Source of the DNA: a virus
DNA length: 28,343 nt
Direction: 5' to 3' (one strand)
IMG/VR virus record: IMGVR_UViG_3300025146_000191
Span: 1 to 28,343 of that record
Part shown: positions 22,555 through 28,343 of the stretch, one piece after another
Position numbering within the stretch: position 1 is the first letter of the stretch
How the letters are laid out: every line of letters starts with the position of its first letter
Notes under the pieces: model-generated
The model's input: the letters and a program-made list of their open reading frames with translations, nothing else
Told to the model about the DNA's origin: nothing
Databases searched by the model: none
Made by a program: the position numbers and the translations under genes

Positions 22555-23796
22555 TTAGCTAACTGTTCCAGTACCTATAAGACAAAATGCCTCAGGGAAC
22601 TGTACTAAGTTGTTTGCCCTCATTACGGCACGAAGCCCTGTCATATCCTGTCTGGCAAGGTTTACAGTATTACCATCTGAGTCGGCTATAGTAGCCTCTT
22701 TCAAGGTGGTTAGCTGTAGTCCAGCCTTCTGGATTAACACGCTGTACTTCAAGTTACCGAATATTATATAAGGCTCGTTTGCGTCCCCAACGTGAGCTAT
22801 ATCGGGTAGAACCTCGACTAACTCATAAGGGAAACCCCAAATAGTGCCATTAACAACACCGTTAGTACCTGGCTGCCAAATATAATTATCTGTCGTGTCT
22901 TTGATCCTCTGTATTATCCCAAGAATCGTCCTGTGAAGATAGAATTTACCCCCCTGCATAGACTGTGTAGGAACCGAATAAACCGCTAGGTTCAAATCGT
23001 CAAAGTCTATCAAGTCAATAGTAGCACCAACAGCAACGGCGGCAGTTCCAGCAGCAACTGATATACCGCTTGTAGCGTCAGTAAATACTAAAGTATCTTT
23101 GATTCTTGCAGATTCACGGGCGAAATCGGTTGAAAGCTCGTTGAAAATAGCAACGGCTGCATCCTCATTCAACTCGTCGGTTACAGCAGCTATACCTGCG
23201 AACTTACGCAGAACCACTGTGTCCTGACCAAAGGTCATTTTAGTACCGGTTTTAGCACCAGCTTCGCTAGTCTCATACATAGTTACGCCAGAGTCTTTTT
23301 TGTTGATCTTCAAAGAATCTGACCTAACCGTAATTACTCTAGCATCCCTCTGAGCTACCCCGTACTGCTCCTCAAGTCTTGCGACTTCGGCAATAAAGTC
23401 GGGATCGGGTACTAGGAAACCACCGTCAGCATTGGTAGTTTCGTTCTGATAACCAGCCTTAGTTATTGCGTATTTGTTATGCTGACGCAAAGTTTCAAAG
23501 TCGTTTTGCATCATGGCCCTAAGACCCTTAACAAAACGGACTTCTTTAGACATGGTTTCCAACTCGTCTTTGACATCAGCAGAAGGTGTACTACCACCAA
23601 TACCTTTGTCAACGACTTTTTCTAAGGACTGGATTGCTTTCGCAACCTCATCCTGTACTGTTTTTGAGACGGCTTCCTCAATAGTAGAATTAAGCTCTTT
23701 CATAACAGAAGGTGAAATCTCTATTTCTTCCTCTGTTTCTTCTGCTTTAGTTTCTACTTTTTCAGAAGGCTCGTCTTTTTTATCTTTGTCGTCCAT
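22555..23796 (-). CDS. HK97-fold major capsid protein, 413 aa
   Basis: TGGAGGTC precedes the chosen ATG by eight bases; a start five codons earlier is less likely. Residues 1-110 form an acidic, helical scaffold-like delta domain (EIEISPSVMKELNSTIEEAV). The core begins at NADGGFLVPDPDFIAEVARL and has EYLxxG-type strand RDARVITVRSDSLKINK and an A-domain near the end (GLRAVMRANNLVQFPEAFC). Length fits a capsid protein cleaved by the maturation protease. Confidence 0.85.
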   Translation of the reverse strand: MDDKDKKDEPSEKVETKAEETEEEIEISPSVMKELNSTIEEAVSKTVQDEVAKAIQSLEKVVDKGIGGSTPSADVKDELETMSKEVRFVKGLRAMMQNDFETLRQHNKYAITKAGYQNETTNADGGFLVPDPDFIAEVARLEEQYGVAQRDARVITVRSDSLKINKKDSGVTMYETSEAGAKTGTKMTFGQDTVVLRKFAGIAAVTDELNEDAAVAIFNELSTDFARESARIKDTLVFTDATSGISVAAGTAAVAVGATIDLIDFDDLNLAVYSVPTQSMQGGKFYLHRTILGIIQRIKDTTDNYIWQPGTNGVVNGTIWGFPYELVEVLPDIAHVGDANEPYIIFGNLKYSVLIQKAGLQLTTLKEATIADSDGNTVNLARQDMTGLRAVMRANNLVQFPEAFCLIGTGTVS

Positions 23797-23814
23797 TTTT
23801 AAGACCTCCATTTG

Positions 23815-24891
23815 CTAGTTGTCAGTACCAGCAGATAGATTCTTTTTTAATGCTGCTATGACAAGCTCGACCTGCTTGTCAACTATTTGTGCGTTCTTCT
23901 TGGCCGTGACGACCAACCTTCGCTTCCTAACCGTACCAACTCCCTTATCGGTGACTATGGAACTAATCGTAGTTCCTAAAGCCGATACCTGCTCGGTTAG
24001 AGCAGAAATTTGAGATGATAGGTTTTCATATTCGGATTTTTCCTCTGACTGTATCTCATCAAAACTCTTAAACTCTGGTGCCTCCTCGTCAAATTGTTTA
24101 TAGTGTTTGGCCAAGTGGTTATATACTCCTTTTCTATCCTCATCCGGTATATCAACCCCACCTCTGGCTCCCATTAAGGCCCCCATAGCTGCTTTTACAC
24201 CGTTCCAGACTACAGCGTGTTCTCCTACTGCTAAGTGGTGGGGCAGTTTATAACTGGACTTAATGTCTGGGTTTTCGCTGTCAAACCAAGCAGAAATAGC
24301 CTTGATCTTTTGAATGTCGTCTCCACATTCCCGAATTTGCATTGGGCCATCCCATATCAAAGCCTTGTCGGCTTTTGGGGTTTCTTTAAAACCGATAACA
24401 CCTTTATCTTCAGCAAAGTTTTCCAGAAGGTTTGTCTCAATCCCCTTACTCTTAGCAGTAATTAAGGCCTCACTATTGGCCGGAACTGGTACGATTGAAA
24501 ATTCAAGCATCTCACTTTTAGTCCATGTGTTTGTTTCTTCATCCCATTCTATCCCCATAAAACCGACTGACAGGCCTTTTACAAAATCACCAAGAATCAT
24601 GTCATAGACCTGACGTGCCAAAGGCGAAATATCAACAGCAAGTTTGAATTGGGCAATTAACTGATCCGCCCTTTTTCTTAAACTCAAAGTTTTACCGATT
24701 GGTAGGGAAAAGTAATCGTGGCCATAAAGGACAACACCGCTAGTTTCCATGTAGGTTTTAATATCCAATCCTTTTAGGTCTAGCTTTTCTCCTTGTCTAT
24801 CTACACTGGAAGTAGCAATAATCCCTTCCACTACACCTTCTTCGAGGGACTTGGCCTTTATGATTGAAAGAATTATCTGTTTTTTATTCAT
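23815..24891 (-). CDS. Prohead maturation protease with extra C-terminal domain, 358 aa
   Basis: The HK97-type serine protease domain covers about 1-145: VVLYGHDYFSLPIGK (His58), KGLSVGFMG (Ser108) and MLEFSIVPVPANSEAL (128-143). A second domain at about 185-270 (DSENPDIKSSYKLPHH, MGALMGARGGVDIPD, YNHLAKHYKQFD) is a module seen on some phage maturation proteases. A further helical tail ends at residue 358. Cuts the delta domain from capsid subunits. No RBS is visible; a hairpin with T-run precedes it. Confidence 0.85.
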   Translation of the reverse strand: MNKKQIILSIIKAKSLEEGVVEGIIATSSVDRQGEKLDLKGLDIKTYMETSGVVLYGHDYFSLPIGKTLSLRKRADQLIAQFKLAVDISPLARQVYDMILGDFVKGLSVGFMGIEWDEETNTWTKSEMLEFSIVPVPANSEALITAKSKGIETNLLENFAEDKGVIGFKETPKADKALIWDGPMQIRECGDDIQKIKAISAWFDSENPDIKSSYKLPHHLAVGEHAVVWNGVKAAMGALMGARGGVDIPDEDRKGVYNHLAKHYKQFDEEAPEFKSFDEIQSEEKSEYENLSSQISALTEQVSALGTTISSIVTDKGVGTVRKRRLVVTAKKNAQIVDKQVELVIAALKKNLSAGTDN

Positions 24892-24898
24892 AGATACG

Positions 24899-24946
24899 AA
24901 AAAAGTCCCAGTGATAACTTGATTTCACTCAAGATCAACTAGGACT
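24899..24946 (-). terminator. Intrinsic terminator or attenuator before the protease gene
   Basis: On the minus strand AGTCC...TTGA pairs with TCAA...GGACT (some wobble and mismatch) and is followed by six T, seven bases before the protease ATG. GAGTCC occurs twice in tandem at 24940-24953 with GAGACC copies beyond, so two alternative 5' arms exist. Confidence 0.5.
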
Positions 24947-24967
24947 CTGGACTCACGGTCTCTGGTC

Positions 24968-25216
24968 TCAAATATTTACTTTGTCTTTATTATATTTACT
25001 TCTAGGTTGTATGTCAAGGGAAAGCTCATGCTGTTGTATGTCAAGGGAAAGCTCATGCTTTTGACTTATTATGTATATGTTGTTTGTAGTTCCGCACCGG
25101 TGACACCTGATTTTTCCCATAGCCATAATAGCTACCATTAAAAGGCCGTAGCATGGCTCGCCACTTTTTCTTATACCTACGCAACGAATATCAACATAGT
25201 TTGGTTCTATTTCCAT
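24968..25216 (-). CDS. Com-like zinc-finger protein, 82 aa
   Basis: RCVGIRKSGEPCYGLLM, then IRCHRCGTTNNI place Cys at 12, 21, 38 and 41, like the Com translation regulator of Mu-type phages. The C-terminus carries a duplicated nonapeptide (QHELSLDIQ twice). Start is two bases after the upstream stop and has no RBS. Regulation of a head gene is possible by analogy to Com only. Confidence 0.55.
   Translation of the reverse strand: MEIEPNYVDIRCVGIRKSGEPCYGLLMVAIMAMGKIRCHRCGTTNNIYIISQKHELSLDIQQHELSLDIQPRSKYNKDKVNI
25006..25059 (-). repeat. 27-bp tandem duplication in frame
   Basis: Two identical 27-base copies encode the doubled nonapeptide at the C-terminus of the Com-like protein. Identical copies indicate a recent event. 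Confidence 0.9.
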
Positions 25217-25218
25217 AA

Positions 25219-25344
25219 TTACCCAAAAATATATCCAAAAACCCTCTGTACCGCAGCTACTACTCCCATTCCATAATAGAGTAATCCCTTATGAAGAAAG
25301 TTGTTTGATTGTGTTGTTCCGTAGCTTCTTAAAAATCTCGCCAT
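25219..25344 (-). CDS. Small membrane-like protein, 41 aa
   Basis: The ATG is five bases after the stop of the virion-like gene. Product begins MARFLRSYGTTQSNNFLHKG and has a weakly hydrophobic helix (LLYYGMGVVAAVQRVFGYIF). No RBS. Unknown; the next gene follows after two bases. Confidence 0.5.
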   Translation of the reverse strand: MARFLRSYGTTQSNNFLHKGLLYYGMGVVAAVQRVFGYIFG

Positions 25345-25349
25345 ATTTT

Positions 25350-26531
25350 TTAATAGGTTGAAGCTCTATTCACTGCCTGATTCAATTCTTTAGGTTTACC
25401 AATTGGCACTGGTGGCGGATCATTGTTACTTGCTACTACCTCTACCGCTATAGCGGCGCATTGTACCCCCGCACCAGCAGAGTCAGGTTTAGTAAGACCT
25501 GCTTGCAGGGAATCTATCGCCCCCTGTGTCCAAGCTACTCCACCTGGAGCCAACTCAAATGTTTTATTACGATTTACGTAAGTTGTGAAGTCTAAATTGT
25601 TATTCGCTTTATCAATTAAATTAGAAGTATTCCGAATACGCACTGAGGAGTTTACAGTTTTGCTAGCAACATTAGTTTTTATATAGGTATAAACTTTAAC
25701 ACCGTCAATACTCCCTGTTGGGGTAACCGTTGATAAATTAGAAGTGTGGGCTTTTATATCTCCAGCACAAGCAATATTATGAACTGTATCTGGAGTCCCG
25801 CCACTTACAAAATCATCCCAATTAGAAAAATCAGCCAGCCCATCAGCGCAATCTGCATCCGTTCCCCAAGCATCGTTCGTGCCTTCTGAGGTAGGATCAA
25901 TCTGACCAATCCAGATATTAGTTCCAGGGCGATCTGAAGTAACACCACCATATAAACCTACTCGGTTCCATTTCACCGTTACCCCTGCTTTTCCCATCCC
26001 TTCTAAAGTTAAAACATTGTATTTGGGGTAGGCAGTAACAGCTACGGTTAATTCCAACGTCCCATTGACCCAAAGCAGCATCTGACTATGGTTTATTTCC
26101 CAACGAATCGCATAAGTTGTACTGGTGTTAAACTTTGTTGTTGTCGTCCCCGTTTCCCCTCCTGCCGTTTCCGTCATTGCAAGTTTATACGTACCGTCAG
26201 ATTGTCCAACAGCCTGAATATGCAAAGCCCCTACTTCATTTGGTAATCTCGTCTTAAACCACATGACAGGAAAAGTATCGCCTGTCGTAATCGTCCCTTC
26301 AATTCTATATCCTCGTATACATAACCAATAAACCTGATAGTTGGATATAATTTCGTTAAATTGTCCAATACTTTGTGCCTGAGTAGGATTGATACATTGT
26401 ATCCAATAGGTTCCTTGAGGGGGAGCAGGAGATGAGGTTAAAGAGTAGGCAAGTCCTGTATTTGGGCTATCAGAATAAACTTTATAAAAGTTCATCTCTG
26501 GCCCGAAGCAGTTGATTAAGGAGCGAGCCAT
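25350..26531 (-). CDS. Virion- or fibre-like protein with jelly-roll domain, 393 aa
   Basis: Residues about 10-195 alternate strands in the pattern of concanavalin-like (LamG-type) domains, including ITTGDTFPVMWFKT, YAIRWEINHSQMLLWVNGTL and VTVKWNRVGLYGG. The C-terminal half (IWIGQIDPTSEG onward) is another beta-rich module with TVHNIACAGDIKAHTSN. No signal peptide. It probably binds sugar or decorates the particle. It is unusual between the portal side and protease genes. Confidence 0.5.
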   Translation of the reverse strand: MARSLINCFGPEMNFYKVYSDSPNTGLAYSLTSSPAPPQGTYWIQCINPTQAQSIGQFNEIISNYQVYWLCIRGYRIEGTITTGDTFPVMWFKTRLPNEVGALHIQAVGQSDGTYKLAMTETAGGETGTTTTKFNTSTTYAIRWEINHSQMLLWVNGTLELTVAVTAYPKYNVLTLEGMGKAGVTVKWNRVGLYGGVTSDRPGTNIWIGQIDPTSEGTNDAWGTDADCADGLADFSNWDDFVSGGTPDTVHNIACAGDIKAHTSNLSTVTPTGSIDGVKVYTYIKTNVASKTVNSSVRIRNTSNLIDKANNNLDFTTYVNRNKTFELAPGGVAWTQGAIDSLQAGLTKPDSAGAGVQCAAIAVEVVASNNDPPPVPIGKPKELNQAVNRASTY

Positions 26532-27028
26532 TGTTTAGTTGCCTCCGCATCAACAATAATATCATCCATCCTAGGGCCTTCAATCTTCCAGCTTAAACCC
26601 AAAACATATAAAACTGGACTAGTAGTAGTTGTATTGGGAAAGAATTTCTTCCAATCATCACAAAACTGTTTAGCAGCAGTTAGATTAGTAAAGTCTTTAA
26701 GACACCCCCGACCAGTGGTAAAAACTGCGTAGACTTTCCAAGCAGCACATTGAGGGTGTCTTTTTACAACTGCTTTGAAACAAGCTAAAGCAGTGAGCAT
26801 CAGTATCTTCTTATCCTCACTTGCAGGTAGAAGCCAAACTATATTGATTGATTGGGTTTCTTTATTGACTGAAACTCTACCAACAATGCCTCTAACATCA
26901 TCAACAAAGACTATTTCTTCTGGAGCTCTTAGGATTGCGGGTATATCTGGGTTAAGGGGAGGGTTTTCAAGTTCAGCTAAACGCTGATTTATTAAATCGG
27001 AATCTTTTAGTGTTGCTAGTCTTATCAT
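26516..27028 (-). CDS. Protein of unknown function, 170 aa, GNAT-like N-terminus
   Basis: MIRLATLKDSDLINQRLAEL and IVFVDDVRGIVGRVSV followed by LMLTALACFKAVVKRHP and a second beta unit resemble the start of an acetyltransferase fold, but no Q/RxxGxG/A motif was found. Overlaps the next gene by 16 nt. Listed as unknown. Confidence 0.55.
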   Translation of the reverse strand: MIRLATLKDSDLINQRLAELENPPLNPDIPAILRAPEEIVFVDDVRGIVGRVSVNKETQSINIVWLLPASEDKKILMLTALACFKAVVKRHPQCAAWKVYAVFTTGRGCLKDFTNLTAAKQFCDDWKKFFPNTTTTSPVLYVLGLSWKIEGPRMDDIIVDAEATKQWLAP

Positions 27029-27031
27029 AGG

Positions 27032-27130
27032 TCATCTAGTCTCTCCACAATTGCATTTAAAAAGACGTTTAATCCATAGATACGGATAAACCAAAGACAA
27101 AGATAGAATATATTTTATATTACGCAGCAT
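27032..27130 (-). CDS. Small protein, 32 aa
   Basis: AGAGG lies seven bases before the ATG inside the last codons of the HNH gene. Product MLRNIKYILSLSLVYPYLWI then KRLFKCNCGETR: a hydrophobic N-terminus and a CxC near the end. Unknown. Confidence 0.5.
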   Translation of the reverse strand: MLRNIKYILSLSLVYPYLWIKRLFKCNCGETR

Positions 27131-27132
27131 AT

Positions 27133-27735
27133 TTATACCTCTAATACCCATCTTATTAAGGCTTTTTTACTTATTTTTTCTTTAGTTTTCATAGAATGTT
27201 TTTTGCCCCACATAGGATTATTTCTTCCATTATGGTCTGCTGTTCTTCCTTTACTGATTCTATCAAAATTATTATCTGATCTCGTTCCCAGAAACAAATG
27301 TTTCGGATTGATACATGATGGATTATCGCATTTATGGCAAATGCATAAACCTACTGGTACTTCTCCAAAATGTAATTCCCAAGATAACCTATGTGCCTTA
27401 TACCATTTAATAGGTTGTCTTGATTTATATAATATTCCATATCCTTGTGATTCTTTTGCCCCTTGCCATTCCCAACATTCATCTTCTTTACCTTTTTTTA
27501 CTTTAGCCCAAAAGCGTTCTTCTAAGATAGTAAAAACTCGTCCTTTTCTTTTACTTGGCCTATCCTTAGCTGCTTTATCACTACATTTATAAGAACAAAA
27601 TCTTCTACTTTCCCAATATTCTTTTGTAACTCTATACTTAGGCGAAAACTGTTGTTTACAAATTTCGCATATCTTTGGTTCTATTAATCTTCCTAGCCCT
27701 TTATTATAAGGAACATTACCTTTTGCATATGTCAT
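27133..27735 (-). CDS. HNH homing endonuclease with NUMOD3 motif, 200 aa
   Basis: An N-terminal zinc finger (Cys23, Cys26, Cys47, Cys51) precedes the HNH_3 domain at about 85-150: ECWEWQGAKESQGYG, KAHRLSWELHFGEVP and CHKCDNPSCINPKHLF with the conserved His134, Asn145-region and His146. NNPMWGKKHSMKTKEKISK at 172-190 is a NUMOD3 DNA-binding motif; GNVPYNKG near the N-terminus may be another. A free-standing mobile gene that nicks or cuts intron-less alleles. It has its own promoter but no RBS. Confidence 0.82.
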   Translation of the reverse strand: MTYAKGNVPYNKGLGRLIEPKICEICKQQFSPKYRVTKEYWESRRFCSYKCSDKAAKDRPSKRKGRVFTILEERFWAKVKKGKEDECWEWQGAKESQGYGILYKSRQPIKWYKAHRLSWELHFGEVPVGLCICHKCDNPSCINPKHLFLGTRSDNNFDRISKGRTADHNGRNNPMWGKKHSMKTKEKISKKALIRWVLEV

Positions 27736-27770
27736 GTGAGCATTATATCATAGTTCACATGATATAACAA
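27732..27770 (-). promoter_or_regulatory. HNH promoter inside nested palindromes
   Basis: TTGTTA (27765-27770), 17 bases, TATAAT (27742-27747). Two palindromes overlap it: TCATGTGA/TCACATGA (27732-27739 and 27755-27762) and TATATCAT/ATGATATA (27744-27751 and 27759-27766). Transcription would start at or next to the ATG. Confidence 0.6.
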
Positions 27771-27775
27771 TAACC

Positions 27776-28282
27776 CTAAACTTCCACCACTACGAAACAA
27801 TAGGCATTGACCGCCGCACCTGCAGTTACCCTAACACGCAAAGAAGTGGAGACATTAACAATCGGTTCCCTACCTAGAGGGAATTGCTTTAAGTATTGAT
27901 TGGTCGGTGCTACCAGTTGAGCATCAAACATTCTTGATGCACTAATTGACCCTTCTCCTGTTGCCGTATAACCTGTTCCAGTAGTTGTGAGTATAAAATT
28001 AGAAGTAGTAGGATCAACCGCATTCGGATCAAGTTTAACAATACCCGATGCTACGTGAGCGGTTACCGTAGCAAAGACAGTTCCTGTTTCAAGAAGTTCG
28101 CATTTAATTGGAGTTGCGGCGGCACTGCCGTCAAAAGATATTCCCCATTCCACAATCTTCCCGAAATTCTGAGTTCCAAGTTTGATTTGAAGCAGTGTTT
28201 TAATAACGGTTCCCGTAGTTACAGGTACTTGAGCTGCTGTTGTAGGGCTAGGGCCATTATAAACTACATAAAGTTGTGCCAT
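27776..28282 (-). CDS. Virion-like protein, 168 aa
   Basis: Beta-rich with MAQLYVVYNGPSPTTAAQVP, FGKIVEWGISFDGSAA and NQYLKQFPLGREPIVNVS; no hydrophobic or catalytic motif. AAAGGA stands before the ATG. The composition fits a head decoration or fibre protein. Upstream of the HNH gene and probably the head of a transcript beginning near 28295. Confidence 0.5.
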   Translation of the reverse strand: MAQLYVVYNGPSPTTAAQVPVTTGTVIKTLLQIKLGTQNFGKIVEWGISFDGSAAATPIKCELLETGTVFATVTAHVASGIVKLDPNAVDPTTSNFILTTTGTGYTATGEGSISASRMFDAQLVAPTNQYLKQFPLGREPIVNVSTSLRVRVTAGAAVNAYCFVVVEV

Positions 28283-28299
28283 AAATTATCCTTTCTTTA

Positions 28300-28305
28300 A
28301 TTATA
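28300..28305 (-). promoter_or_regulatory. TATAAT box before the last minus-strand gene
   Basis: Perfect -10 hexamer about 17 bases before the AAAGGA-ATG of the virion-like gene; the -35 region (CTTAAT) is weak. The 61 bases to the window end hold no gene. Confidence 0.35.
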
Positions 28306-28343
28306 CACCATACTAATTTTTAATTAAGGTATAAATTCCAATA

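Noticed and set aside
25006-25059. CRISPR-like repeat
   Set aside because: Two adjacent copies in frame inside a gene with no spacer; a simple tandem duplication.
1-28343. Prophage with attachment sites or integrase
   Set aside because: No integrase, host gene or att-like terminal repeat was found; a lytic or linear/circular phage contig is equally consistent.
24892-28343. Portal or terminase genes
   Set aside because: None of the proteins right of the protease shows Walker motifs, nuclease residues or portal features; these genes are probably outside the window.

Overview
This window is part of the genome of a tailed double-stranded DNA phage with a long, probably non-contractile tail (siphovirus-like, HK97-type head). 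The support is a HK97-type head maturation protease followed by a major capsid protein, four head-tail connector genes, a major tail protein, a tail assembly chaperone with a -1 frameshift, a tape measure protein, Dit and Tal-like genes, and a lysis cassette. Almost everything is on the minus strand, in tightly packed, often overlapping genes. The DNA is AT-rich by eye, AGGAGG-type ribosome binding sites are common, and TAA, TAG and TGA all act as stops. No host gene, integrase, tRNA or CRISPR array was found, so the host cannot be named. Terminase and portal genes were not seen and presumably lie beyond the right end.

Layout in transcription order (right to left). 28.3-25.0 kb: a virion-like protein, a free-standing HNH homing endonuclease with its own promoter, a 393-residue secreted/virion-like protein and several tiny genes. 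24.9-22.3 kb: head maturation protease and major capsid protein. 22.5-20.6 kb: connector genes and a small zinc protein. 20.6-13.6 kb: tail genes, including a programmed frameshift at a run of nine A and a tape measure gene that appears to start with ATT. 13.6-11.6 kb: a membrane-anchored coiled-coil protein, an M23 endopeptidase, a holin-like protein and a 3D-domain peptidoglycan enzyme.

At 11.2-11.65 kb the late region meets the early region. Here sits the only plus-strand gene (65 residues), facing a strong minus-strand promoter. That promoter (TTGACA-17-TATATT) drives a replication-initiator-like gene through a leader of about 95 nt with mutually exclusive helices; this leader is the most unusual regulatory element in the window. 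The early region (11.2-7.4 kb) holds the replication gene, a sigma-region-4-like HTH protein, a possible structured RNA leader, a likely single-strand annealing protein, a winged-helix protein, several very small genes and a short C5-type DNA methyltransferase.

From 6.8 kb to the left end lies a cassette of four glycosyltransferase genes (five catalytic domains) and three SAM methyltransferase genes, two of them FkbM-like, joined by short overlaps. This is an operon for building and methylating a glycan, either on the phage particle or DNA or on the host surface.

No stretch longer than about 200 bases lacks a gene. The longest gene-poor stretches (11201-11395, 9937-10118 and 9585-9753) all carry promoters or strong inverted repeats.
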